Assembly (NCBI GenBank): GCA_030679805.1
Contig: JAUXST010000112.1
Location: 1 to 20,280 of the forward strand
Length of the DNA stretch: 20,280 bases
Source of the DNA: Reyranella sp.
GTDB taxonomy: Bacteria > Pseudomonadota > Alphaproteobacteria > Reyranellales > Reyranellaceae
Direction: 5' to 3'
Shown: positions 1-7,715 of the stretch, piece after piece
Layout: each line of letters begins with the position of its first letter
Position numbering within the stretch: position 1 is the stretch's first letter
Position numbers and translations under genes: made by a program
The notes under the pieces: generated by a model
What the model was told of the DNA's origin: nothing
Database searches by the model: none
The model's input: the letters and a program-made list of their open reading frames with translations, nothing else

Positions 1-183
1 CTGGGCGGCGTCATCGCCCCGTTTGCCATGGGCGTGATCGTGCAGGATGGCGCCACGCGCCTGGCCGGCTACGACCGCGGCTTCACCATCCTGGGTGGCC
101 TGCTGCTGGTGGGCGGCCTCATCGGCCTGCTCTTCATCCGCCCCGAAGCCGACCGAAAGCGCCTGGCGTCCCTCGTTCCTTGA
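1..183 (+). CDS. MFS transporter, C-terminal end (partial, 5' end outside window)
   Basis: The window opens inside this gene; 60 codons remain before the TGA at 181-183. The fragment is the last one to two membrane helices of a major facilitator transporter, with a Gly/Leu-rich helix followed by a charged tail FIRPEADRKRLA. It aligns without gaps to the end of the next gene: by eye about 38 of 56 residues are identical, including GGLIGLLFIRPE and DRKRLA. It is therefore a tandem paralogue of that gene, probably an anion:cation symporter (ACS) family member taking up an organic anion. The substrate is unknown. The 70 bases after it hold only the ribosome binding site of the next gene. Confidence 0.85.
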   Translation: MGGVIAPFAMGVIVQDGATRLAGYDRGFTILGGLLLVGGLIGLLFIRPEADRKRLASLVP

Positions 184-238
184 CGCGGCGGGTCCGCTTC
201 CTGTCAGATGGCCGCGAGCGCCCGATCAACAGGGCGCC

Positions 239-245
239 GAGGAGA
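239..245 (+). promoter_or_regulatory. ribosome binding site that fixes a GTG start
   Basis: GAGGAGA, 8 bases before the GTG at 254, is the only good Shine-Dalgarno sequence near the start of the second MFS gene. It supports the GTG over upstream ATG codons. Confidence 0.7.
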
Positions 246-253
246 AACGCCGC

Positions 254-1549
254 GTGACACAGCAGGACCGCCCCCTCAAGGGAGCCTGGGGCATGACCGC
301 CCTGATCTTCCTCTTCATGCTGATCAACTTCGCCGACAAGGTCGTGGTCGGCCTCGCCGCCAAGCCGATCATGGAGGATCTGAAGCTCAGCCCCGAGCAG
401 TTCGGACTGATCGGCTCGTCATTCTTCTTCCTGTTCGCCATTTCCGCGGTCCTGGTCGGCTTCGTCACCAACCGCGTCCAGACCCGCCACACGCTGCTGA
501 TCATGGCCATCGTCTGGTCGCTGGTGCAGTTTCCGATGCTGGGCACCGTCAGCCTGGAAGTGCTGATCGCCTGCCGCATCGTGCTGGGCGCCGGCGAAGG
601 GCCGGCCAGCCCCGTGGCCACTCACGCCATCTACAAATGGTTTCCCGATTCGCTGCGCGGCATGCCCACCGCCATCATCGCCCAGGGCTCGGCACTGGGC
701 GTCATCATCGCCGTGCCCGCGCTCAACTGGATCATCGTCAATCATTCCTGGCACTGGGCGTTCGGCGCGCTGGGCATCGTCGGCCTGATGTGGACGGTGC
801 TGTGGTTCTTCTTCGGCCGCGAAGGCACGCTGGTCGATCCGCCGGTCGCCGACGGCGCCGCGGCCGGCGAGCGCGTGCCCTACCGCTATCTGCTGACCTG
901 CCCCAGCATCGTGGCGGTCTGCTGCACCGGATTTGCCAGCTACTGGGGCCTGGCGCTCGGCCTCACCTGGTTCACCTCCTATCTCGTCGACGGTCTCGGC
1001 TACAGCCAGAAGGTCGGCGGCAATCTCAGCATCCTGCCGTGGATCTTCGGCATGGTGGTCGTGCTGGGCGGCGGCTGGATCTCGCAGCGCCTGAAGAAGA
1101 CGGGCGTCTCGAGCCGCGTCTGCCGCGGCGCCTTCGCGGCCGCGACCGTCACCTTCGGCGGCTGTGTCCTGCCCTTCATCTCCTACCTGCCCTCTCCCGA
1201 ACTGAAACTCGCCTTCCTGGTCGTCGGCACGGCGATCGGCAGCACGATCTATGTCGTGATCCCGATGATCGTCAGTGAATTGACGCCACAGCCGCAGCGC
1301 GCGGCGATGCTGGCCATCGTGACGTCCGTGGTGACGCTGGCCGGCGTCGTGGCCCCGCTCGTCATGGGCGCCATGATCCAGAATGCCACGACCCGGCTGA
1401 TCGGCTACGAGCAGGGCTTCACCGTCAATGGCTGCCTGCTGCTGGCCGGCGGCCTGATCGGCCTGCTGTTCATCCGGCCCGAGACAGACCGCAAACGGCT
1501 GGCGGCGCGTGCGATCGCCGCGCCGTCGCTTCAGCCGGCGCGCGCCTAA
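254..1549 (+). CDS. MFS transporter, ACS-type organic anion symporter
   Basis: This 431-residue inner-membrane transporter has about 12 hydrophobic helices. The first follows a short cytoplasmic N-terminus (FLFMLINFADKVVVGLAAKP). A variant of MFS motif A, GFVTNRVQTRH, sits between helices 2 and 3. The stretch GAGEGPASPVATHAIYKWFP matches the helix 4-5 signature of ACS-family symporters, which import organic anions such as sugar acids or aromatic acids with protons. I chose the GTG at 254 because a strong GAGGAGA (239-245) lies 8 bases upstream and the protein then starts just before helix 1. The open frame upstream of 254 overlaps the previous gene and reads as low-complexity sequence. The gene follows a closely related MFS gene and precedes a secreted hydrolase 26 bases downstream, so the three may form one operon. 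The substrate cannot be assigned. Confidence 0.88.
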   Translation: MTQQDRPLKGAWGMTALIFLFMLINFADKVVVGLAAKPIMEDLKLSPEQFGLIGSSFFFLFAISAVLVGFVTNRVQTRHTLLIMAIVWSLVQFPMLGTVSLEVLIACRIVLGAGEGPASPVATHAIYKWFPDSLRGMPTAIIAQGSALGVIIAVPALNWIIVNHSWHWAFGALGIVGLMWTVLWFFFGREGTLVDPPVADGAAAGERVPYRYLLTCPSIVAVCCTGFASYWGLALGLTWFTSYLVDGLGYSQKVGGNLSILPWIFGMVVVLGGGWISQRLKKTGVSSRVCRGAFAAATVTFGGCVLPFISYLPSPELKLAFLVVGTAIGSTIYVVIPMIVSELTPQPQRAAMLAIVTSVVTLAGVVAPLVMGAMIQNATTRLIGYEQGFTVNGCLLLAGGLIGLLFIRPETDRKRLAARAIAAPSLQPARA

Positions 1550-1575
1550 TTCTTTCGCCAGCCCGGGAGAAGCAA

Positions 1576-2706
1576 ATGACCTCGTCTCTGCCGCGCCGTC
1601 CGCTACTTGCCGCTCTTTCCGCCGCGCCGATCCTCGTCGCGACCGGTGCCCACGCCCAGGGAGCCCTCGTGAACATCGAAAAGCGCGTCTTTAAGATGAA
1701 GGAGTTCCGCCTCGAAAGCGGCACGGTCCTGCCCGATGTCTCGATCGCCTACGAGACCTACGGCACCTTGGCGACCGATGGCCGCAACGCCGTGCTGCTG
1801 ACGCACGGCTATACGTCGAGCCAGCACATGGCGGGCCGCTCCGCCGCAAACGGCGCGGAAGGCTCGTGGGACGGGCTGGTCGGGCCCGGCAAGGCGATCG
1901 ACACTGACAGGCTGTTCGTCGTGTCATCCAACATGCTGGGCTCGTCCTACGGATCGACCAACCCGGCGCAGGCCAACCCCCGGACCGGCAAGCCCTACGG
2001 CCCGGATTTCCCCACGGTCACCCTGGTCGACATCGTCAATGCGCAAAAGGCGCTGCTCGACGGCCTTGGCGTAAAACACCTCGTCGCCGTCGCGGGCCCC
2101 TCCTTCGGCGGCTACCAGACCTTCCAGTGGGGCGTCACCTATCCGAACTTCATGGACGGGCTTGTCGTCGTCGTCAGCGCGCCCAAGGGCTCGGGCGGCG
2201 ACGCCGCGGTCAAGGCGTTGATCGACGTGCTGGCCAAAGATCCAAACTGGAACGGCGGCAACTACTACGACAAGGGCGGCATCGCCAAGGTGCTGACGGA
2301 CATGCGCGTGGCGACGCTCAAGCGCTACGGTATCGACGAGCAACTGGCCGCCCAGTTCCCCGACAAGGCCGCGCGCGAGGCTGAGATCGTGAAGCGGGCC
2401 GAGACCTGGTCGAAGGTGTTCGACGGCAATTCGCTGGTCGTGCTGCGCCGCGCCAGCGTGGCCTTCGATGCCGAGAAAGACTTCGCCAAGATCAAGGCCA
2501 GGCTGCTCTACGTCCTATCGCGTACCGACAAACTCTTCCCGCCCTCGATCGCGCCCGGCGTCATGGAGAAGCTGAAGGCCGCCGGCGTCAGCGCCGACTA
2601 TTTCGAGATCGACAGCGACTTCGGTCACTCCGCCTCGGGCCTCGATGCCGCAAAGTGGGCGCCGCGGCTACAAGTCTTCATGGCCAGCCTGGAGAAGCGG
2701 AGCTAG
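1576..2706 (+). CDS. exported MetX-like alpha/beta hydrolase
   Basis: This 376-residue alpha/beta-hydrolase belongs to the homoserine O-acetyltransferase (MetX)-like superfamily. Visible marks are a beta-strand and oxyanion region VLLTHGYTSS (73-82), the nucleophile elbow GPSFGG with Ser176, the acid Asp318 (SRTDKLFPP) and His351 (DFGHSASG). The stretch VSSNMLGSSYGSTNP is typical of MetX relatives. It differs from true MetX in two ways. The N-terminus (about residues 1-28, PRRPLLAALSAAP up to AHAQ) is a signal peptide with a twin arginine, and the elbow is GPSFGG rather than the usual GGSMGG. A periplasmic acyl-transfer enzyme using acetyl-CoA would be unlikely, so I infer an esterase or other hydrolase rather than a methionine-biosynthesis enzyme. 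GGGAGA lies just before the ATG. The stop codon overlaps that of the convergent permease gene. Confidence 0.85.
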   Translation: MTSSLPRRPLLAALSAAPILVATGAHAQGALVNIEKRVFKMKEFRLESGTVLPDVSIAYETYGTLATDGRNAVLLTHGYTSSQHMAGRSAANGAEGSWDGLVGPGKAIDTDRLFVVSSNMLGSSYGSTNPAQANPRTGKPYGPDFPTVTLVDIVNAQKALLDGLGVKHLVAVAGPSFGGYQTFQWGVTYPNFMDGLVVVVSAPKGSGGDAAVKALIDVLAKDPNWNGGNYYDKGGIAKVLTDMRVATLKRYGIDEQLAAQFPDKAAREAEIVKRAETWSKVFDGNSLVVLRRASVAFDAEKDFAKIKARLLYVLSRTDKLFPPSIAPGVMEKLKAAGVSADYFEIDSDFGHSASGLDAAKWAPRLQVFMASLEKRS

Positions 2707-3572
2707 CCCTTCACCGCCCCGGCCGTCAGCCCCGACGACATATAGCGGCGGAAGGCGTAGTAGATCGCGGCTGGCGGCAGGGCGTAGAGGAAGCCTGCCG
2801 TCATCAGCAACTCCCACGGCGAATCATCGGCCGACAGGAAGTTGCCCAGCGCCACCGGCAGCGTGATCGCGGTGTCCTTGGACAGCAGCAGGAAGGCGTA
2901 GAGGTACTCGTTCCACGCCAGGAGCAGCGCATAGGTGCCGACCGCGATCAGCGACGGTACCATCAGCGGCAGGTAGATCAGGCGGAAGAGCTGGAGCGGC
3001 GAGGCGCCGTCGATCATCGCCGCCTCGTCGAGTTCGACCGGCAGCTTGTCCGACGCCTGGCGCAGGATCCAGATGGCATAGGGCGACGACAGCGTGGTCA
3101 TCGCCAGCACCAGCGACCAGTCGCTGTTGAGCAAGCCGTACATGCCCATGGTCTTGTACATCGGCACCGCGAGGAAGGCGGCGGGAATGAAGTAGGTGAG
3201 CAGCGCCAGGTTCATCACTAGCCTGCCGCCCTTCATGCGCAGCCGGCTGATCGCGAACGCCGCCGCGGTGGCGACGAACAGGGTGATCGCCGCGGTGCCG
3301 ACCGAGATCACCAGCGAGTTCCACATCTGCAGCCAGAAGTGATAGAGAAAATGGTGCTTCTGGCCGATCACCATCTCGAAGTTGCGCAGCGTCGGATGGC
3401 TGGGCCAGAGCTGGCCCGAGAAGGCGGCGTCCTTGGGCGAGATCGCGAACAGGAACATGTGATAGATCGGAATCAGCGTCCACAGCAGGACGGGGATGCC
3501 GATCAGCAGCAGGCCGGCTTCCAGGCCGATGCCGCGCAGGGCCCTCTTCAATCTCATTTGCCCCAGTCTCAT
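2703..3572 (-). CDS. carbohydrate ABC transporter permease, MalG-like (CUT1)
   Basis: This inner-membrane permease of 289 residues has about six helices. The cytoplasmic EAA loop (183-202, DEAAMIDGASPLQLFRLIYLP) is the docking site for the ATPase. Length, loop position and the second-gene order match MalG/UgpE-type partners of CUT1 sugar importers. I chose the ATG at 3572 because it overlaps the stop of the upstream permease gene in an ATGA, a usual sign of translational coupling. An internal ATG at 3556 is an alternative, while the longer open frame to 3629 would overlap the upstream gene heavily. It is the last gene of the minus-strand cluster, and no ATPase gene follows. Its stop TAG shares the CTAG at 2703-2706 with the convergent hydrolase gene. 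Confidence 0.9.
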   Translation of the reverse strand: MRLGQMRLKRALRGIGLEAGLLLIGIPVLLWTLIPIYHMFLFAISPKDAAFSGQLWPSHPTLRNFEMVIGQKHHFLYHFWLQMWNSLVISVGTAAITLFVATAAAFAISRLRMKGGRLVMNLALLTYFIPAAFLAVPMYKTMGMYGLLNSDWSLVLAMTTLSSPYAIWILRQASDKLPVELDEAAMIDGASPLQLFRLIYLPLMVPSLIAVGTYALLLAWNEYLYAFLLLSKDTAITLPVALGNFLSADDSPWELLMTAGFLYALPPAAIYYAFRRYMSSGLTAGAVKG

Positions 3573-4444
3573 TTCGATAGCCGCTTCATCATGAAGAACA
3601 CCAGAGGCAGCACCAGCGGCAACGCGCACACGATCGAGGCCATGGCCATGCCGATCTGGTCGAGGCGCAGGTAGCGGATGCCGAGCGTCGCCAGCACGTG
3701 CGTGAGGTCGGCCGGCCCGCCGCCAGTCAGCAGGTAGACGCTGTTGAAGTCACCGACGGTGAAGATCATCGAGAGCAGGGTGCAGGTGACGTAGAGCGTG
3801 CTCATCGACGGCCAGGTGATGTAGCGGAAGCGATGCCAGGCGCCGGCGCCGTCGACCGAGGCCGCCTCGTAGAGTTCGCCGGGAATGGCGAGCCGGGCAG
3901 CGAGCAGGATCAGCGTCCAGAACGGCAGCGATTTCCAGATGTGCACCAACATGGAGAGCGAGAGCGCCAGCGCCGGATTGTTCAGCCAGTTGGGTCCGTC
4001 CTCGGCCGTCAGGCTGAAGATGAGGGTGTTGATCACGCCCCATTCGGGGTTGAGCATGAAGCGCACCGACAGGATCGTCGGGATCGACGGCACGGCCCAC
4101 GGCAGCACGAACAACACCGCCAGCACCTTCACCCACCAGCGCTTGTGGGTGAAGAAGCCGGACAGGAACAGCGCCAGCGCCATCTTCAGGTTGATGGCGA
4201 CGACCAGGAAGATGAACGTGTTGACGACGGTACGCAGGAAGATCGGATCGGCGGCGAGCTGCACGTAGAGCTGCGGGTCGCGCGCCAGCCAGAAGCTGTA
4301 GCCGACCGGAAACAGCACGAAGCCGATGAAGATGGCGATGTAGGGCGCCACGAAAAGCAAGCCCCAGGTCTGCTTCTCGGACAGCGCAAAACCGGCCCGC
4401 CGGGGGTCCCGGCGGGCCGCTGTTTCGATCGTGGTTGCCGTCAT
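3569..4444 (-). CDS. carbohydrate ABC transporter permease, MalF-like (CUT1)
   Basis: This 291-residue inner-membrane permease has about six helices after a 25-residue cytoplasmic N-terminus. The EAA loop is at 193-212 (EAASVDGAGAWHRFRYITWP), and the LLTGGGP segment around 238-244 is typical of MalF/UgpA-type CUT1 permeases. It pairs with the MalG-like permease that overlaps its stop codon by four bases, and it follows the binding-protein gene by 23 bases. Together they form a heterodimeric channel for a sugar, polyol or similar solute; the family name does not settle the substrate. The ribosome binding site is weak (GAG about 10 bases upstream), so translation may depend on readthrough from the binding-protein gene. 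Confidence 0.9.
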   Translation of the reverse strand: MTATTIETAARRDPRRAGFALSEKQTWGLLFVAPYIAIFIGFVLFPVGYSFWLARDPQLYVQLAADPIFLRTVVNTFIFLVVAINLKMALALFLSGFFTHKRWWVKVLAVLFVLPWAVPSIPTILSVRFMLNPEWGVINTLIFSLTAEDGPNWLNNPALALSLSMLVHIWKSLPFWTLILLAARLAIPGELYEAASVDGAGAWHRFRYITWPSMSTLYVTCTLLSMIFTVGDFNSVYLLTGGGPADLTHVLATLGIRYLRLDQIGMAMASIVCALPLVLPLVFFMMKRLSK

Positions 4445-4467
4445 ACGCGTACTCTAGGCGAGAAGGC

Positions 4468-5838
4468 TCAGTTGCCCGCCACTTCCTTGATGCGGGCGAT
4501 CATCTCGTCGACCGCCTTCTCAACCGACACCTTCTCGCTCACCACGCGGTTCATCGCCTTCGCCCACACGTTCTCGTTGTTGAGAATGGTGAACTTGTAG
4601 TTCTTGGTGAACTCGAACGGCAGGGTGCCGGCCTTGAACTGGTCGTAGACCGCCTTGCGATGCTTGTCGGCCTGCCAGAACGGGCTCTCCTGGCTGAGCT
4701 TGGTCACCGGGAACCAGCGGCCGAGTGCGCCTTCGACGTAGGGGCGAAGGTTCTCCTCCTCGAGCAGGAACCTCAGGAACTGGCGCGCCCGCACCTTGTT
4801 CTTGGAGTCCTGGAAGATCACGCCGACCTTCACCGCGGTGCGATAGACCATCGCCGTGCCGTCCGGCTTCTTGGGGAAGCCTGCCGTGGCGATCAGCTCG
4901 TCGTAGGCCTTGCGGCCGGCGGCGCGCTGCTCCGGCGTCAGCTGCTCGTTGTTGGCGTCGTCCAGCCACTTGGCCGCGATCGAGATCGTGTAGTTGTGCG
5001 TCATCACGATCGTCTTGTTGTGGAAGGCGACGTTGTTGTCGGGATCCTTCCAGGTCGTCGACGAGGGCGGCGTGCAGCCCTTCACATAGACGTCGGTATA
5101 GTCGCGGAGCGCATTGATCAGCCCCGCGCGGACCTTGGGATCGTCGACCAGCAGCTTGCCGGAATCGTCGACCAGCTTGACGTTGTAGGCGTCGACCCAG
5201 CTCAGGAACGACTGGAACGAGTCGGTCGATTCGACGCCCATTGGGCTGCCGATGCCATAGGCGCGGCTATTGGTGGCCTTGCGATAGGCAGGCTGGACCT
5301 TGTCGCACCAGAACGACCAGTATTCCTTCCAAGTGCCGGGAATGTCGCTTTCCTTGAAGCCCGCCGTCGCCAGCATGTCCTTCCAGTACTGGATATGCAG
5401 CGTCTGCTGCTTCAGGACGAAGCCGTAGAAGGCCTTCTTCTTCGCCTTGTCGTTGTAGAGATAGGCCGTCTCGATCGTGACCGGTGCGAAGCGGTCCTTC
5501 ATCGGCTCGATGACGTCGGAAATGTCCTCGAGCTTGCCGTCGAAGGCCCACTTGCCCGCGACCTGGACGTCGTAGGTGTCGGAATAGGCGATGTCGGGCG
5601 GCGAGCCCGAGTCGAGCGCCGCCACCGACTTCGGGATCATGTCCTGCACGGCGTACTGGGACAGATCGACCTTCACGCCGGTCTTGGCCTCGAATTTCTT
5701 GATTGCCGCGAACAGCGCGTCGTCCTCGGACTTGTAGAAACCCTTGACCCACCACACGGTGAGTTTCTCCTGGGCAAAGCCCGGGACGGCGGCAAATGCG
5801 ATCGCCAGCGCCGCTGCACCGGCCAATACCCGTCTCAT
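4468..5838 (-). CDS. ABC transporter extracellular solute-binding protein (carbohydrate type)
   Basis: This periplasmic binding protein of 456 residues feeds the two permeases directly downstream. The signal peptide is residues 1-22 (RR, then an alanine-rich core ending GFA before QEK). The mature start LTVWWVKGFYKSED, followed by FEAKTGVKVDLS, is the standard first strand and helix of family-1 sugar-binding proteins. Trp-rich stretches (WKEYWSFWCDKV) may line the pocket. I chose the ATG at 5838 because AGGGGA lies 7 bases upstream and a signal peptide follows at once. The open frame reaches further upstream, but only across the neighbouring hydrolase gene in another frame. A perfect palindrome at 5853-5867 lies just upstream of the ribosome binding site, so this gene probably starts its own regulated transcript. 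The ligand is unknown. Confidence 0.92.
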   Translation of the reverse strand: MRRVLAGAAALAIAFAAVPGFAQEKLTVWWVKGFYKSEDDALFAAIKKFEAKTGVKVDLSQYAVQDMIPKSVAALDSGSPPDIAYSDTYDVQVAGKWAFDGKLEDISDVIEPMKDRFAPVTIETAYLYNDKAKKKAFYGFVLKQQTLHIQYWKDMLATAGFKESDIPGTWKEYWSFWCDKVQPAYRKATNSRAYGIGSPMGVESTDSFQSFLSWVDAYNVKLVDDSGKLLVDDPKVRAGLINALRDYTDVYVKGCTPPSSTTWKDPDNNVAFHNKTIVMTHNYTISIAAKWLDDANNEQLTPEQRAAGRKAYDELIATAGFPKKPDGTAMVYRTAVKVGVIFQDSKNKVRARQFLRFLLEEENLRPYVEGALGRWFPVTKLSQESPFWQADKHRKAVYDQFKAGTLPFEFTKNYKFTILNNENVWAKAMNRVVSEKVSVEKAVDEMIARIKEVAGN

Positions 5839-5852
5839 TTGTTTCCCCTGAT

Positions 5853-5867
5853 AGTTGTCTGACAACT
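5853..5867. promoter_or_regulatory. palindromic operator, FadR/GntR-type pattern
   Basis: AGTTGTCTGACAACT is a perfect palindrome with 7-base arms around one central base. Its core TTGTCTGACAA fits TNGTNNNACNA, the known operator pattern of FadR-subfamily GntR repressors. It lies 14 bases upstream of the ABC binding-protein ATG. On the minus strand, GATAAT (5877-5872) sits just before it and matches five of six bases of a -10 box, which would place the transcription start inside the palindrome, a typical repressor position. I see no good -35 box. No regulator gene is in the window. Confidence 0.55.
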
Positions 5868-5875
5868 TAATATTA

Positions 5876-6685
5876 TCAGCCCGCCCGGCGCGAGTCGAGG
5901 AAAGAGCACAACAGGGCTGCGCAGCGGTCGGCGTGCGAGTACGGCAGCCCATGCCGCGAATGCCCGATGACATTGAGCTCGGCATTGGGCAGATGCCGGT
6001 GCAGCTCGGCCATGATCGGCACCGGAATGAACGGACTGCCGTCGGGATGCAGCAGCAGGGTCGGGCAGCGGATCTCGCCCAGCCGCGCCGTGAGGTCGGT
6101 CCCGACCAGCACGCTGAGCGCATTGAGGATCGAGTCGCGCGGCCATTTTTCCTGTTGCGCGGCGAACCAGGCGCGGCGTTCCGGCGACAGCGCGTCGTCG
6201 TGGAAGCGGTCGGGCATGAAGGCATCGGACCATTCCTTCACGCCGCCTTCGTCGAGCTGGCGCCGCCAGGCCTCGACACGCTGAATCGAGGCGCCGAGAT
6301 GGGCACCATTGCTGACAGTGAGCGTGGCGATCCGCGTCGGCTCTGCGAGCGCCGCGGCCAGCGCCACAGTGCCGCCGATCGACTCGCCCACCAGATGGAA
6401 GCGGCGCACGCCCGCCGCATCGGCAACCGCGAACAGGTCGTCGACCAGCAGGTCGAGCGACCACTTGAAGTCCGCCGCAGGGATGTCCGAACGGCCGCAG
6501 CCGCGCATGTCGAAGGTGACGAGCCGGTAGCGGTCGGCCAGCGCCGGCCGCCAGCCCGCCCATAGTTCGGCGCTGCCGCCGATACCGTGATGGAACAGGA
6601 TCGGATCACCACCCGCTTGCCACGGCGCAACCTGATCGAGAACGTCGTAATGGAGCGCGCCGTGCGCCGTCCTCGCGAGCGCCAT
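5876..6685 (-). CDS. alpha/beta hydrolase
   Basis: This 269-residue cytoplasmic alpha/beta-hydrolase lacks a signal peptide. It has the oxyanion motif HHGIGGS (32-38), the DMRGCGRSD loop (59-67), the nucleophile elbow GESIGG with Ser102, Asp215 (HPDGSPF) and His245 (GHSRHGLPYSH), so the triad is complete. The order and spacing resemble 3-oxoadipate enol-lactonase (PcaD) and related C-C or ester hydrolases, but I would not name a substrate. It starts 12 bases after a Bug binding-protein gene and ends 37 bases before the ABC binding-protein gene, so it is probably cotranscribed with the former. The ribosome binding site is poor, which fits coupled translation. Confidence 0.85.
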   Translation of the reverse strand: MALARTAHGALHYDVLDQVAPWQAGGDPILFHHGIGGSAELWAGWRPALADRYRLVTFDMRGCGRSDIPAADFKWSLDLLVDDLFAVADAAGVRRFHLVGESIGGTVALAAALAEPTRIATLTVSNGAHLGASIQRVEAWRRQLDEGGVKEWSDAFMPDRFHDDALSPERRAWFAAQQEKWPRDSILNALSVLVGTDLTARLGEIRCPTLLLHPDGSPFIPVPIMAELHRHLPNAELNVIGHSRHGLPYSHADRCAALLCSFLDSRRAG

Positions 6686-6697
6686 GATCGGCTGGGC

Positions 6698-7672
6698 TCA
6701 ATCGGCGCGCATGCCGGCTTCCTGGATGACCGCCGCCCATTTCTTGCGATCGGCCACGATCGTGGCCTTGAGCTCCTCGGGCGACCCGATAATCGTGTCC
6801 ATGCCGTTGTCTAGGAAACGCTTCTGCATGTCGGGCTTGGCGACGGCCACCCGCAGCGCCTTGTTCCACAGCAAGACAAGGTCGGTGGACAGGCCCTTCG
6901 ATCCGAAGACGGCGAACCAATTGACCACCTCGTAACCCGGCAGGAACTTCGAGATCAGCGGCAGATTGGGAAAGAGCGGCGAAGGCCGGGGCGACCCGAA
7001 AGCAATCGGGATCAGCCCCCCGCCGCCGATCTGGCCCAGGAACTCGGGCATGTTGCCGAACATGATGTCGCAATTACCCGCGACGATGTCCTGGATCGCG
7101 GGCGCGCCGCCGCGATAAGGCACGTGCAGGATATTGACCCCTGCCATCTTCTTGAAGAGTTCGCCCGCCAAGTGCTGCGACGTGCCGTTGCCAGCCGACG
7201 CATAGGTGAGCTTGCCGGGGTTCGCCTTGGCGTAGGCGATCAGCTCCGGCACGGTGCGGAACGATACGTGCTTGCCGAACACCAGCATGTTGTAGACGCC
7301 GGCGATGTTGGCGATCGGCGTCAGGTCGGTGTCGACATTGATCGGCAGCTTCTGGCCGGGCATCACCGGCGAAACGCACATCGCGGCCATGGCGGCCAAG
7401 CCGACGGTCCGACCGTCCGGCGGCGAATTCGCCACGATTTCGTTGGCGATGAAACCGCTCGCGCCGGTCTTGGTGTCGACGATCACCTTCTGACCGATCT
7501 CGGGCGCCACGGCCTCGGCGAGGATGCGGCATAGAAAGTCGGCGGTACCGCCCGGCGGAAAGCCGCAAAGGATGCGCACGTCGCCACTGATCTTCTGGCC
7601 CCAGGCCGGCAACCCGGCCAAGGTGCCAAGTACCGCGGCAGTGCCCGCATTCACGAACGTTCTACGCTGCAT
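6698..7672 (-). CDS. tripartite tricarboxylate transporter binding protein (Bug/TctC), copy 1
   Basis: This 324-residue periplasmic binding protein of the Bug/TctC family binds carboxylates and similar small anions. The N-terminus MQRRTFVNAGTAAVLG is a twin-arginine-like signal, probably cleaved near PAWG/Q. Family marks are FPPGGTADFLCRILAE (first ligand loop), GASGFIANEIVA and HVPYRGGAPAIQDIVAGNCD. The C-terminal KKWAAVIQEAG is also typical. GGGAGG precedes the ATG by 7 bases. No TctA or TctB membrane subunit is nearby, so this is one of the many orphan Bug proteins known from such genomes; it may serve a distant transporter or act as a sensor. It heads a minus-strand cluster with an alpha/beta hydrolase and is divergent from another Bug gene. 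Confidence 0.92.
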   Translation of the reverse strand: MQRRTFVNAGTAAVLGTLAGLPAWGQKISGDVRILCGFPPGGTADFLCRILAEAVAPEIGQKVIVDTKTGASGFIANEIVANSPPDGRTVGLAAMAAMCVSPVMPGQKLPINVDTDLTPIANIAGVYNMLVFGKHVSFRTVPELIAYAKANPGKLTYASAGNGTSQHLAGELFKKMAGVNILHVPYRGGAPAIQDIVAGNCDIMFGNMPEFLGQIGGGGLIPIAFGSPRPSPLFPNLPLISKFLPGYEVVNWFAVFGSKGLSTDLVLLWNKALRVAVAKPDMQKRFLDNGMDTIIGSPEELKATIVADRKKWAAVIQEAGMRAD

Positions 7673-7715
7673 TTTATTTCCTCCCTGATTGTGACAAGCT
7701 TACCATGATTCTCCG
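7673..7715. promoter_or_regulatory. very short divergent intergenic region between two Bug genes
   Basis: Only 43 bases separate the two start codons. They contain the ribosome binding site of the minus-strand gene and a small palindrome TTGTGACAA (7689-7697). Any promoters must overlap each other or extend into the coding sequences. No clear -10/-35 pair is visible. Confidence 0.4.

Noticed and set aside
47..253. N-terminal extension of the second MFS transporter
   Set aside because: It overlaps the end of the first MFS gene in another frame, and the GTG at 254 has a strong ribosome binding site.
4435..5862. A 475-codon plus-strand open frame opposite the ABC binding-protein gene
   Set aside because: It has the composition of an antisense shadow and no recognisable motif; the minus-strand gene has a signal peptide and a ribosome binding site.
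5839..6225. N-terminal extension of the ABC binding protein
   Set aside because: It is antisense-free but out of frame with the hydrolase coding sequence, and it would bury the signal peptide that starts at 5838.
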